Shown one piece after another: positions 34,930 through 43,559 of a stretch of DNA of 64,000 nt. Within the stretch, counting starts at the first letter, position 1; each line of letters starts with the position of its first letter. The position numbers and the translations under genes are program-made. A model generated the notes under the pieces. The model did no database searches. It was given only the letters and a program-made list of their open reading frames with translations, and was not told the origin of the DNA. The stretch comes from Mucilaginibacter sp. (GTDB lineage: Bacteria > Bacteroidota > Bacteroidia > Sphingobacteriales > Sphingobacteriaceae), in assembly GCF_025359345.1 (NCBI RefSeq), contig NZ_JANYGQ010000009.1, positions 248,001 to 312,000 on the forward strand, written 5' to 3'.

Positions 34930-35373
34930 ATGGAACTTATTTTAAAACAAGACGTTAAGCACCTGGGTGATAAGGATGATGTAGTGAAAGTAAAGCCAGG
35001 TTATGGCCGTAACTACCTTATCCCTAAGGGTTATGCCATACAGGCCACTGTAAGTGCCCGTAAAGTTTTAGCTGAAAACCTTAAACAGGCCCAGTTTAAA
35101 CAAGATAAAATACGCAAAGATGCTGATGCTATTGCAGCCCGTTTAGAAGGCGTTAAGCTTACTATCGGCGCTAAAGCTGGCGAAACCGGTAAAATTTTCG
35201 GTGCAATCAACACTATCCAGGTTGCTGATGCATTGAAGAAATTAGGCTTTGAAGTCGACCGTCGCCGCATCACTTTTGAAACTGAACCAAAATTTGTTGG
35301 CGAATACGTTGCCAATGTTAACCTGCACAAAGAGGTTAAAGTACAGGTTCCTTTCGAAGTAGTAGCAGAGTAA
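34930..35373 (+). CDS. rplI: 50S ribosomal protein L9
   Basis: A 147-aa large-subunit protein. The N-terminal rRNA-binding domain is clear (MELILKQDVKHLGDKDDVVK, VKPGYGRNYLIPKGYAIQAT). A long connecting helix (~residues 40-75) leads to the C-terminal domain (GKIFGAINTIQVADALKKLG, VNLHKEVKVQVPFEVV). Length is typical. It is the last gene of the operon and is followed by a 13-bp-stem terminator. An unusually strong Shine-Dalgarno precedes it. Confidence 0.98.
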   Translation: MELILKQDVKHLGDKDDVVKVKPGYGRNYLIPKGYAIQATVSARKVLAENLKQAQFKQDKIRKDADAIAARLEGVKLTIGAKAGETGKIFGAINTIQVADALKKLGFEVDRRRITFETEPKFVGEYVANVNLHKEVKVQVPFEVVAE

Positions 35374-35427
35374 TCTGATTTCGGACGTCGGATTTACGAT
35401 GTCGGAATTTGAATTAAAAATTTATAT

Positions 35428-35460
35428 AAAGGTGTTGAGCGAAAGCTTGACACCTTTTTT
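35428..35460 (+). terminator. Intrinsic terminator of the rpsF-rpsR-rplI operon
   Basis: A 13-bp stem (AAAGGTGTTGAGC at 35428-35440 against 35445-35457, with two G-U pairs) is closed by a GAAA tetraloop and ends in a T run to 35460, with more T/A after it. The stability and T tract fit a standard intrinsic terminator. Confidence 0.85.
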
Positions 35461-35483
35461 ATTTTTACAAAACACTCAAAATC

Positions 35484-35605
35484 TTGTCATTGCGAGCGAG
35501 GAACGAGCGCGGCAACCGCATGCGCTACAGAGCGGCTGTGCAAGTTATCAACCTTTCTATTCGCTCTGTAGAGCATGCGGTTGCCACGCTTCGCTCGCAA
35601 TGACA
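35484..35605. repeat. Dispersed GTCATTGCGAG inverted repeat (copy C)
   Basis: The left arm TTGTCATTGCGAGCGAGGAA, continuing CGAGCGCGGCAACCGCATGC, faces GCATGCGGTTGCCACGCTTC then GCTCGCAATGACA. Inside are CTACAGAGCG and its complement CGCTCTGTAG, so the centre is also paired. This is the longest copy seen. Confidence 0.88.
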
Positions 35606-35680
35606 TAATTGATATGGCTCCCCAAAATAAATCCGAAATCGAAATTCCGACTTCCGAAATAAAAAATTATTTTTAACCCA

Positions 35681-36442
35681 ATGAAAACCACGCGGAGTAA
35701 AAGTCCCGCTTCAAATAACAAATCGGCCAGCGGCAAAAAGAAAGGCATCTTTCGAAACGGCTGGCTTAAGCTCGTTTTGCGCGTTGTAAAACTGGTGTTT
35801 ATAGTTTTTGTGTTGGGCAGTTTGTTTTTTGTGATACTGTACCGTTTTGTTAACCCGCCTGTTACCTGGCTGATGATACAGCGTGGCTTTGAACGCAAAG
35901 CCGACGGCAAGGACTGGAAGATAGACAAGCAATGGAAAGACTTCGACGATATTTCGCTATCCATGAAACGCGCCGCCGTAGCCGCCGAAGACCAGACTTT
36001 TTTAGAGAACCACGGCTTCGACTTTAACGCCATTGAGAAGGCCTATGAGAAAAACTCGAAGAGTAAAAAACTCATAGGAGGTAGCACCATAACCCAGCAG
36101 ACCGCGAAAAATGTATTCCTGTGGCCGGGCAGATCGATAATTCGTAAAGGGTTCGAGGCCTGGTTTACGGTGTTGATGGACATATTCTGGAGCAAAAAGC
36201 GCATTATGGAAGTTTACCTCAACGAAATTGAAATGGGCGACGGCATTTACGGCGTGGAAGCGGCAGCCCAGGCCTATTTCCATAAACCGGCATCGCAGCT
36301 AACCAACCGCGAAGCAGCAGCTATTGCGGTTATATTTCCAAACCCGCTAAAATGGTCGGCCACAAATCCAAGCGATTATTTACGTCACCGGCAGTATTTA
36401 ATAATGAAGAATATGCGAAGGTTAGGGCCGCTGGAATTTTAG
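35681..36442 (+). CDS. mtgA: Monofunctional biosynthetic peptidoglycan transglycosylase
   Basis: A 253-aa GT51 enzyme that polymerises lipid II glycan strands at the inner membrane. A basic N-terminus and one membrane helix (LVFIVFVLGSLFFVILYRFV, ~residues 38-58) precede the GT51 domain. The catalytic motif AAVAAEDQTFLENHGFDF contains the key Glu. GGSTITQQTAKNVFL, KKRIMEVYLNEIEMGDGIYG and AAAIAVIFPNPLKW are the remaining signatures. The length matches MtgA rather than bifunctional PBPs. It is a single gene. Confidence 0.96.
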   Translation: MKTTRSKSPASNNKSASGKKKGIFRNGWLKLVLRVVKLVFIVFVLGSLFFVILYRFVNPPVTWLMIQRGFERKADGKDWKIDKQWKDFDDISLSMKRAAVAAEDQTFLENHGFDFNAIEKAYEKNSKSKKLIGGSTITQQTAKNVFLWPGRSIIRKGFEAWFTVLMDIFWSKKRIMEVYLNEIEMGDGIYGVEAAAQAYFHKPASQLTNREAAAIAVIFPNPLKWSATNPSDYLRHRQYLIMKNMRRLGPLEF

Positions 36443-36529
36443 TGCGCCCCCCTTGCCCCCTAAAGGGGGAATGATAAACGAATAACACACCCGTTGGCTG
36501 TGTCGTTACAGACAATTTACTATTACATT

Positions 36530-36961
36530 ATGAGAAAGCTTCTGTACAATGTTTATTCAAATATCAACGATGATGAATTTTTCGAAATTGAAGATAAATT
36601 GGTAAAACTGGAATCTGCAATTGCGAGAATATTACAGCCTAAACATTGGAGGCTTACAAATACTGTGAGAAATAACGATGCCTTAATAATCGACCTAACT
36701 TGCAGAGATGGCGAATTTTATGGCAATATTGGTGTAGAATTTGAAGACAAACCGCAAAAGAAAACCTTTAGATTTTATGTTACAAAATCGTTCGACGAAA
36801 AGAACAAGCGGTATTTTATAAGGACCGATATTTTTAGCAATAAAGAGTTTAGTTGTTTTGAGAATAATATAAACGATTTCGTTTTTGCAGCACTTAAACA
36901 ATTTGACGATTGGTCGAGATATAACATTATCTACTATGGTACGGTTATCTCACTTGGGTGA
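36530..36961 (+). CDS. Hypothetical protein, A/T-rich
   Basis: A 143-aa protein with no signal peptide or membrane segment and no family recognised. It is rich in Asn, Lys, Phe and Asp (VKLESAIARILQPKHWRLTN, FRFYVTKSFDEKNKRYFIRT). The gene is visibly more A/T-rich than its neighbours, hinting at transfer. ATG 36530 is preferred over TTG 36494. It stands alone. Confidence 0.6.
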   Translation: MRKLLYNVYSNINDDEFFEIEDKLVKLESAIARILQPKHWRLTNTVRNNDALIIDLTCRDGEFYGNIGVEFEDKPQKKTFRFYVTKSFDEKNKRYFIRTDIFSNKEFSCFENNINDFVFAALKQFDDWSRYNIIYYGTVISLG

Positions 36962-37013
36962 ATTTATTTAGGCAATGATTATATTTGATTAAGTAACGCC
37001 AACTCAAATCATT

Positions 37014-37427
37014 ATGCCTAATTTACCCAAACTTACCGACCAACAACAAATCGCCCAACTCATCCAAAACCTTGATGTATCCATCAGGGATGTAGTGGAA
37101 ACCCTTCGCCAAATCATCCGAAGCGTTAGCAATGAAATAAGCGAGCGGATAAAATGGAACAACCCGAGCTTTTACTACAACGGCGAAATGCAGCCTTTCG
37201 ACCCCAAAGAATATAAACGGGAAATAATAGTGTTCAACTTGCATAAAAACAGGATAATGCTGGTTTTCCCCAGCGGCGCCAAAGTAAACGATACCACCGG
37301 CCTGCTAACCGGCGACTACGCAGACGGCCGCCGGATTATTGTTTTTAAAGATTTGGAGGATGTAAAAGCAAAAGAATCGGCCTTACAAAATGTTATTAAG
37401 GACTGGTTGGGTCTGGTTGACAAATAA
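37014..37427 (+). CDS. DUF1801-domain protein
   Basis: A 137-aa YdhG-like protein of the DUF1801 family. Typical pattern: VRDVVETLRQIIRS-like helix, ISERIKWNNPSFYYNGEM with the conserved W-N/G-P-F motif, then VFNLHKNRIMLVFPSGAKV. Function unknown; the fold is SCP2-like/alpha-beta. The neighbouring gene on the other strand also contains a DUF1801-like domain (VKWGMPFFDYKGP), so the two are probably related paralogues or functionally linked. Confidence 0.85.
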   Translation: MPNLPKLTDQQQIAQLIQNLDVSIRDVVETLRQIIRSVSNEISERIKWNNPSFYYNGEMQPFDPKEYKREIIVFNLHKNRIMLVFPSGAKVNDTTGLLTGDYADGRRIIVFKDLEDVKAKESALQNVIKDWLGLVDK

Positions 37428-37471
37428 CTGTACACGTCTTTCGGACTTTACTGACTTTTCGGACTTTCGGA

Positions 37472-38083
37472 CTATTTCTGGTACTTCCAGTGCCTCGATT
37501 TCCCCTCGCTTATCCACTCTAACGCCTGTTCCATACGTTTCTGCCGTGTGTCATCACTTTTTGCCTCGGCAAACCATTCGAGGTATTCCCGTTTTTTAGA
37601 TGGCGAAAAGTCAACAAAATAACCAAGGGCAGTGGTGTTGCTGCTTAATATTTGGTTAAAATCATCAGGCATGGGTAGTTCCGCTTTGGCGGGAGCGGCT
37701 TTTTTGGGCTCCTTAATACCGCTTTCATTCAGGGCAATCACCTGCAATATAAAACCGATCATCGCCTCATCAGGCGGCAGGTCCTCCATTTTTTCAATAC
37801 GGCCAAAGCTTCCGGCAGCAGCTTCTTCGTCGCTTCCCTGCAGGTAGCCGTCGGGGTCGTTCAACCGCGACGACTTCCAAAAACCAAAGCCAAGATGCTG
37901 CTTAAACGATGCCATCATACAAACAGGGCCCTTGTAGTCAAAAAAAGGCATGCCCCATTTAACAGTTTCCGTTATCAATGGCGAAGCTTTATGTACAACC
38001 TCGCGGATATGTTCAAGTATTGGTTTTGCAAAAGGTGCGGCCTTGGCTATGTAGGCGTCAACCCGGGCGTCGTATTGTTCCAT
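37472..38083 (-). CDS. YdeI/OmpD-associated family protein (DUF1801 plus OmdA domain)
   Basis: A 203-aa protein. The N-terminal DUF1801 domain (HIREVVHKASPLITETVKWG followed by MPFFDYKGPVCMMASFKQHL) is followed by a linker and a C-terminal OmdA-type domain (FNQILSSNTTALGYFVDFSP, SKKREYLEWFAEAKSDDTRQ). This arrangement matches YdeI of Bacillus, linked there to antimicrobial-peptide resistance; that role is not shown here. It is convergent with the DUF1801 gene, with 44 bases between them. Confidence 0.88.
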   Translation of the reverse strand: MEQYDARVDAYIAKAAPFAKPILEHIREVVHKASPLITETVKWGMPFFDYKGPVCMMASFKQHLGFGFWKSSRLNDPDGYLQGSDEEAAAGSFGRIEKMEDLPPDEAMIGFILQVIALNESGIKEPKKAAPAKAELPMPDDFNQILSSNTTALGYFVDFSPSKKREYLEWFAEAKSDDTRQKRMEQALEWISEGKSRHWKYQK

Positions 38084-38277
38084 AGCTAAAGTTAATTACA
38101 AAAATTAACTCAGCAAATTTTTTAAGTCGGGATGATATTCTGACATTGAGAATTCTGCGATTGGCGATCCTAAAGTCCATCCACACCGTTCATCCCACAA
38201 AATCAACCACTCGTCAGCATTCTCTTAGTTTCAACGCTGTTTCGGGGCATTTTTGATGCGTCAACCAGGAACAGACC

Positions 38278-40422
38278 ATGAAAAAATATATTTACTTGTT
38301 TATCATATTCGTCAGCAGCTTTTCTGCTTTCGCCCAGACCCGGGTTTCCGGCATAATCAAAACTTCGAACGGAAAAACTATACCCGGCGTAAACATCACC
38401 CTTGTTAATACTTATGATGGCGCATCCACTGATACTGCCGGGCACTTTGCCTTCACCACAACTGAGATAGGCCAGCACGTGCTGCATTATGTAACAGTCG
38501 GCTTTAAGCCCGATAGTGTTGCCGTAAACCTCGACGGAAAGCCTTTAAACCTCAGCTTAACTATTAAAGAAGCAGTAAATGAGTTAAATGCAGTAACAAT
38601 AACCGCAGGCACCATTGAAACCGGGGACGCCAAGAAAGGCGCGGTGCTGTCGTCCATTGATATTGCCACCACCGCCGGCGCGGTTGCTGATATTGTTGCT
38701 GCCCTGCAAACCTTACCGGGCACCAGCCAGGCCTTTAGCGAAAATGGCTTGTTTGTACGTGGCGGCTCGGGCGCCGAAACGCGAACTTATTTTGATGGTA
38801 TGTTGGTAAAAAGCCCGTTCAGCAGCCAGTTGCCCGATATTTCGTCGCGGAGCAGGTTTTCGCCCTTTCTTTTTAAGGGGACTACTTTTTCGTCGGGCGG
38901 TTATTCTGCACAATACGGGCAGGCTTTGTCGTCGGCCCTGATACTGGAAAGTAAGGACCTTGCTGAAAAAACATCGACGGAATTTTCGGTGCTTACCGTG
39001 GGCTTCGGCGCGGCACACACCGAAAGGTTTGAGAACAGCTCGCTTACCGTCGGGGGTACTTATTACAACCTTCACCCCACCTACTCAGTATTCAAACAAA
39101 ACATACACTGGGACCAGGCGCCCATTGATAAAACCGGGAATATTCAATACAAATGGAAACCCACTAAGAGCAGCATGCTGAAAATATTTTCGCAATACAG
39201 CAATAACGATGTTTCGCTCTTTACCGACAACCCCGATACTGCAGGTGTCATTCATGTTATCGATCATAACAAAAATACCTATACCAATATAACCTACCAG
39301 GACAATTTCAACCCCGACTGGCGGATACAGGCGGGCGCCTCCTACGGCAATACCCACGAAAGCGGCAGGCTCGATTCAAACAACTTCCGCAAAAACGATC
39401 ACCTGCTGCAAGGGCGGTTTACGCTGACACGCTACTTTGGCCAGCGCTCATTATTAAGGGCAGGTGCCGAAGCCTACCAGAACGGTGCGCTGGAAGGCTG
39501 GAACTACCAGAGCCGCTCTTTCAATGACAATATGCAGGCAGCCTTTACCGAAGGCGAGGTTTTCCTGGGTGATAACGTTGTAATGCGCTTAGGCGGCATG
39601 GCCGAGCATTCATCGTACCTGGCTGATTGGAACCTGGCCCCGCGTACATCGCTGGCTGTAAAAACCGGCACGCACAGCCAGGTATCAATGGCTTACGGCA
39701 TTTTTTATCAAAACCCCGATGATACCTACCTGCTGCAAAGCCACCAGCTGGGTTACGAAAAAGCTACGCATTACCTGCTGAATTACCAGTATTTAACCAG
39801 CGGACTAACCTTCCGTGTTGAGGCTTTTTACAAACAGTATGCCGACCTCACCAAGTACGACTACAACGGTTTCCCGAAAACCTATGCGGTAAACAACTAC
39901 AGCCACCTGTATAACGGCGGCGACGGCTACGCAAAAGGAATAGATGTTTTTTGGCGCGATAAACAGAGCATTCCCGGCGGAGACTACTACATCTCGTACT
40001 CATACCTGGATACCAAACGCGACTTCCGCAATTACCCCATCCAGGCTACGCCCCCGTTTGCCGCTAAACACACGCTTAACATTGTTTACAAGCAATATAT
40101 CCCGGTCATTAAATCAGAACTAAGTGCTGCCTATGCATTTTCGAGCGGCCGCACTTACTATAATCCAAACAATCCCGATTTTCTATCCGACAAAACAAAA
40201 GCCTACAATAACCTGAGTATGAACCTCAGCTACCTCACCCGTTTGTTTAAACAGTTTGCCGTGGTGTACGTGTCGGTAAATAACATTCCGGGTTTTAATA
40301 ATATTTATGGCTACAACTACCCGTCAAACGGCAACACCCGCGAACCCATTTTACCTGCCGCCAAACGCAATTACCTGTTTGGGCTACTGGTAACCATCGG
40401 CGATAACACCTTCAATCACTAA
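38278..40422 (+). CDS. TonB-dependent receptor with carboxypeptidase-like N-terminal domain
   Basis: A 714-aa outer-membrane transporter. After the signal peptide (YLFIIFVSSFSAFAQ) comes a carboxypeptidase-regulatory-like domain (TRVSGIIKTSNGKTIPGVNI), then the plug (GAVADIVAALQTLPGTSQAF, ENGLFVRGGSGAETRTYFDG). The beta-barrel follows and ends with a C-terminal strand. It is shorter than SusC proteins (~1000 aa) and has no SusD next to it, so it is more like a siderophore/cofactor or peptide receptor. It is the first of four co-directional genes ending in a LytS/LytTR pair, which probably responds to its substrate or to envelope state. Confidence 0.92.
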   Translation: MKKYIYLFIIFVSSFSAFAQTRVSGIIKTSNGKTIPGVNITLVNTYDGASTDTAGHFAFTTTEIGQHVLHYVTVGFKPDSVAVNLDGKPLNLSLTIKEAVNELNAVTITAGTIETGDAKKGAVLSSIDIATTAGAVADIVAALQTLPGTSQAFSENGLFVRGGSGAETRTYFDGMLVKSPFSSQLPDISSRSRFSPFLFKGTTFSSGGYSAQYGQALSSALILESKDLAEKTSTEFSVLTVGFGAAHTERFENSSLTVGGTYYNLHPTYSVFKQNIHWDQAPIDKTGNIQYKWKPTKSSMLKIFSQYSNNDVSLFTDNPDTAGVIHVIDHNKNTYTNITYQDNFNPDWRIQAGASYGNTHESGRLDSNNFRKNDHLLQGRFTLTRYFGQRSLLRAGAEAYQNGALEGWNYQSRSFNDNMQAAFTEGEVFLGDNVVMRLGGMAEHSSYLADWNLAPRTSLAVKTGTHSQVSMAYGIFYQNPDDTYLLQSHQLGYEKATHYLLNYQYLTSGLTFRVEAFYKQYADLTKYDYNGFPKTYAVNNYSHLYNGGDGYAKGIDVFWRDKQSIPGGDYYISYSYLDTKRDFRNYPIQATPPFAAKHTLNIVYKQYIPVIKSELSAAYAFSSGRTYYNPNNPDFLSDKTKAYNNLSMNLSYLTRLFKQFAVVYVSVNNIPGFNNIYGYNYPSNGNTREPILPAAKRNYLFGLLVTIGDNTFNH

Positions 40423-40451
40423 AAATTATTCACCCATAAAATCAAAAAAAA

Positions 40452-41093
40452 ATGAAAACTCTAAAATTATGCTTCGCACTCTTGATCATCACATTTGCGG
40501 TTAAGGCACAAAGCGCCGATAAGTACACCGCCGCCATGCAAAAAGGTATGGCCCTGGTTGACAGCGCCAACACACCAGAGCAATTTACAAGCGCAGCAAA
40601 CTTTTTTGAACGGGTTGCTGCCGCCGAAACAAAACAATGGCTGCCGCAATATTATGCTGCCTTTTGCAACCTCCACGTGGCCATAATGGGTAAGCAGGAC
40701 AATGATACTAAAGACGCCCTGTACGATAAAGCCATGAGCTATGCCGAAAAAGCGGATGCCATAAAACCTGCCAATAGCGAGGTGTTAGTTTTGGAAGGCT
40801 ATATAACGTTTATGAAGATGTCGGTATTTTCGCAGCAAAGGGCTATGTCGATGATACCAAAAGCAAATGCGCTGCTGGACAAAGCATCAGCAATCGACCC
40901 TGAAAACCCGCGCGCCTACCTGGTGAAGGGGCAGGATACATTTTATACCCCTGAAGCATTTGGAGGCGGCAAGGCAAACGCTAGAGGCCTTTTAACAACA
41001 GCCGCCGATAAGTATAAAAATCAAAAGACATCGGGATTTGAGCCTGCATGGGGCGCACATCGTTGCCAGGTATTATTGCAGCAATGTAATTAA
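40452..41093 (+). CDS. Secreted TPR-like protein
   Basis: A 213-aa exported protein with a signal peptide (LKLCFALLIITFAVKAQ). The mature part is helical, with TPR-like repeats (AANFFERVAAAETKQWLPQY, DKAMSYAEKADAIKPANSEV, ANALLDKASAIDPENPRAYL). It starts 30 bases after the TonB receptor gene, and the two-component genes follow after 56 bases, so all four are probably co-transcribed. A similar gene order (receptor, TPR protein, LytS kinase, LytTR regulator) is common in Bacteroidota. Likely a periplasmic partner of the receptor; not proven. Confidence 0.8.
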   Translation: MKTLKLCFALLIITFAVKAQSADKYTAAMQKGMALVDSANTPEQFTSAANFFERVAAAETKQWLPQYYAAFCNLHVAIMGKQDNDTKDALYDKAMSYAEKADAIKPANSEVLVLEGYITFMKMSVFSQQRAMSMIPKANALLDKASAIDPENPRAYLVKGQDTFYTPEAFGGGKANARGLLTTAADKYKNQKTSGFEPAWGAHRCQVLLQQCN

Positions 41094-41148
41094 GCCCGAT
41101 AGCTAAATTAAAATTTGTAATTTATGCCATGTTTATTTAACAACCACG

Positions 41149-42213
41149 ATGGACACTGAAATAGGTTTTAAAGAGGATAATTTGCTGCGGGCCAACCTGA
41201 AATATGGGAGCATTGGGTTGGCCGTAGGTATTATATTAACCGTATTGCACGGCGTATATGATGGCTTTTCGTGGCAAAATGCTTTTATCAATGTGCTTTT
41301 CAGTTGCACCATAACGCTTAGCATAACTAACAGCGTATTTATTTACGAATGCTTTTTTAAACCCAAAACAACGGTCTTCTGGAAATTTGTTGCGGGGTTT
41401 TATTGCTGCTGCCTGGTGGGCATGTTTATTGGCACAGAGATCTCGCACCTTGTTATGCGGTGGGTATTTAACAAACGCTTTTGCTTTAAAGATGACCTGG
41501 CCGATTACAGATTTAATGCTTTTATAGTAATTATAGTGAGCTCGCTGCTGCTGTTATACAAGGCACAACAAATGAACATGCAATCGTTGCTAAAAGCAAA
41601 AGAACTCGACCTTGCAAAAGTAAACCAGCTTAAAACCCAGGCCGAACTGCAAACGCTGCAATCAAAAATAAACCCGCATTTTTTATATAATGCGCTTAAT
41701 TCTATCGCCAGCCTGATACACGAGGACCCGGATAAGGCCGAAGACATGACGCTTAAACTTTCAAAGCTTTTCAGGTACAGCATCAACTCCATGCAAGAAA
41801 GTTTTGCTACGGTAAAAGAGGAAATTGAAATATTGAATACCTACCTGGATATCGAAAAAATACGTTTTGGCAAACGGATAAACTTCAGCCTGAATGTTGC
41901 CCCCGGTATAGAAGATAGGCTGCTGCCACGTTTCCTGGTGCAACCACTGGTTGAAAACGCCCTTAAACATGGCTTGAAAGATTCTACCGTGGGCGGACGC
42001 TTGAGCGTAGACATTACCGGCGATGGAAAAAACCTTGTTGTAACCGTTGCCGACAATGGCATACCTTTCCCTGATGAGTTGAATATTGGCTACGGGCTGC
42101 AAAGCACTTATGATAAGTTAGAATTGCTTTATGGCGGGGGTTACGAGATAAAAATCAGCAATGTGCCCGAAAAGAGTATAAAGATTATAATACCCAATAA
42201 AAATGAGCGCTAA
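41149..42213 (+). CDS. LytS-type sensor histidine kinase
   Basis: A 354-aa membrane kinase. About four membrane helices occupy residues 25-145. A coiled linker (LLKAKELDLAKVNQLKTQAE) leads to the His_kinase domain, with the phospho-acceptor His in INPHFLYNALNSIASLI and an ATP-binding part NALKHGLKDSTVGG, VADNGIPF, GYGLQSTYDKL. It has no periplasmic sensor domain, so it probably senses through its membrane part or partner proteins. Its end overlaps the response regulator gene by 11 bases. Confidence 0.95.
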   Translation: MDTEIGFKEDNLLRANLKYGSIGLAVGIILTVLHGVYDGFSWQNAFINVLFSCTITLSITNSVFIYECFFKPKTTVFWKFVAGFYCCCLVGMFIGTEISHLVMRWVFNKRFCFKDDLADYRFNAFIVIIVSSLLLLYKAQQMNMQSLLKAKELDLAKVNQLKTQAELQTLQSKINPHFLYNALNSIASLIHEDPDKAEDMTLKLSKLFRYSINSMQESFATVKEEIEILNTYLDIEKIRFGKRINFSLNVAPGIEDRLLPRFLVQPLVENALKHGLKDSTVGGRLSVDITGDGKNLVVTVADNGIPFPDELNIGYGLQSTYDKLELLYGGGYEIKISNVPEKSIKIIIPNKNER

Positions 42214-42955
42214 CTGGAAAACGATAATTATTGACGACGAGGAGCTTGCACGCCAACGTTTAAAGCGCCTGCTAAAAAGCTACGACGAATTTGATATAAT
42301 TGACGAAGCTGAAAACGGCGCCGAAGGTTTATCTCTAATTAATAGCCTAAAGCCCGATCTGGTTTTCCTGGATATAGAAATGCCCGTATTAAACGGCTTC
42401 GAAATGCTCGCAAAACTGGCCCAGCCGCCAAGGGTAGTATTCACCACAGCTTACGACCAGTATGCCATAAAAGCTTTTGAAGAAGGGTCGATAGATTACC
42501 TGTTAAAGCCGGTAGAAAAGGAACGCCTTGAAAAAACCATAAAAAAACTGCACCAGTTTAGGGCTGCGCCTGCGCCGCTTCCGCTGCAGGAATTAATGCG
42601 GCAGTTACAAATAAAAACCATCAGCAAAACCCTCACCGTTAAAATAGGTGACAAAATACTACTGATTAAACTTGCCGACATTATTTATATTGAAGCAGAA
42701 GACAAATACGTTTTCCTGCATACTGCCGATGGTAAAAAGCATTTGACCGAATACACCTTATCGGCACTGGAAGAGAAACTGCCTGAACAGTTTATCCGCA
42801 TCCACAGGGGCGCCATTATAAACACAGAGCACATAAAAGAAATAAGGAAAGGTTTTAATGGCGCTTTTATTTTTGTGATGAATAACACAGCCGAATCAAG
42901 GATAACCTCAGGCCGGTCATACGGCGATGAACTTAAAACAAGGTTGGGGCTATAA
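42203..42955 (+). CDS. LytTR-family response regulator
   Basis: A 250-aa regulator made of a receiver domain (phospho-acceptor Asp in PDLVFLDIEMPVLNGFE, conserved Lys in YLLKPVEKERL) and a C-terminal LytTR DNA-binding domain (KIGDKILLIKLADIIYIEAE, FIRIHRGAIINTEHIKEIRK). It overlaps the kinase gene by 11 bases, so they form a cognate pair. Together with the receptor and TPR genes it forms an apparent four-gene operon. It probably binds imperfect direct repeats; none was seen in the 190-base region before the receptor. Confidence 0.95.
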   Translation: MSANWKTIIIDDEELARQRLKRLLKSYDEFDIIDEAENGAEGLSLINSLKPDLVFLDIEMPVLNGFEMLAKLAQPPRVVFTTAYDQYAIKAFEEGSIDYLLKPVEKERLEKTIKKLHQFRAAPAPLPLQELMRQLQIKTISKTLTVKIGDKILLIKLADIIYIEAEDKYVFLHTADGKKHLTEYTLSALEEKLPEQFIRIHRGAIINTEHIKEIRKGFNGAFIFVMNNTAESRITSGRSYGDELKTRLGL

Positions 42956-43007
42956 ACCAAAACCCAACGCATTCTGCCATGAACTATGAACCATCAAATA
43001 TGAACTC

Positions 43008-43490
43008 TTAGGCCACCAAATTTCCAAACAACTGTATGTGCCAGCTATTCTTAAATGGCACTTCCCATTTGTTCTCAAGCTCGGTTAAATTTTGCACCAG
43101 GTTATTAAACACAATGGTATCGGTGTTAATGTCACCTTGCTTTAGCAGTTCTTCAAATTGGGCCCGTGGAGCCGACAGAACTTCACTGCCCTGGCGGTAG
43201 GCCAGGTTAAACCTGTCGAACAAATTGATACCAAACTGTGCCTCAATCTGCTGCATAAAATGCACCGATTTATCAATCGAGCAGCCGCTGGCGCCTGCCT
43301 GGCTTTCATCTACAATTAAAACTATGAAGCGGTTATACCTTATTTCGGCTTTGGCTTTTAACTGGTTGTTGTGCGCCGTCCAGCCGGTGGTAAAGTTGTC
43401 GAGCAATACTTTTATTTGCAGGGCTTCGTTATCAGTTAGTTCCCTGTCGCTTTGATAAACCCAAACTCTCGAATTTTCTGAAAAATGCAT
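43008..43490 (-). CDS. Conserved Bacteroidota protein often labelled ABC transporter ATPase
   Basis: A 160-aa cytosolic alpha/beta protein that starts MHFSENSRVWVYQSDRELTD. The same opening is conserved across Bacteroidota. Database entries often call it an ABC transporter ATPase, but it contains no Walker A or signature motif, so that name is not supported here. Start ATG 43490 (not the upstream TTG 43496) is favoured because a TAGTTTTG -7 box lies directly before it. Function unknown. Confidence 0.75.
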   Translation of the reverse strand: MHFSENSRVWVYQSDRELTDNEALQIKVLLDNFTTGWTAHNNQLKAKAEIRYNRFIVLIVDESQAGASGCSIDKSVHFMQQIEAQFGINLFDRFNLAYRQGSEVLSAPRAQFEELLKQGDINTDTIVFNNLVQNLTELENKWEVPFKNSWHIQLFGNLVA

Positions 43491-43559
43491 GTACAAAACT
43501 ATGCATTTATTAACTTAGAAATTATTTTTGTTGACGGGTTAACATCAGGAGTTTGTAAA

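Larger units (their letters stand above)
35378..35660. repeat. Outer TCGGA inverted repeat enclosing a terminator and a nested palindrome
   Basis: The left arm (35378-35410, starting ATTTCGGACGTCGGATTTAC) and right arm (35629-35660, ending GACTTCCGAAAT) are imperfect complements. They resemble the compact element at 50607-50710, but here ~220 bases lie between them, including the rplI terminator and GTCATTGCGAG copy C. Confidence 0.5.

Noticed and set aside
35557..36033. 158-codon minus-strand frame opposite mtgA
   Set aside because: Antisense shadow of mtgA plus the palindromic repeat; no protein-family features.
43008..43490. Labelling this gene an ABC transporter ATPase, as is common for homologues
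   Set aside because: No Walker A, Q-loop or signature motif is present; only the conserved family opening is real.
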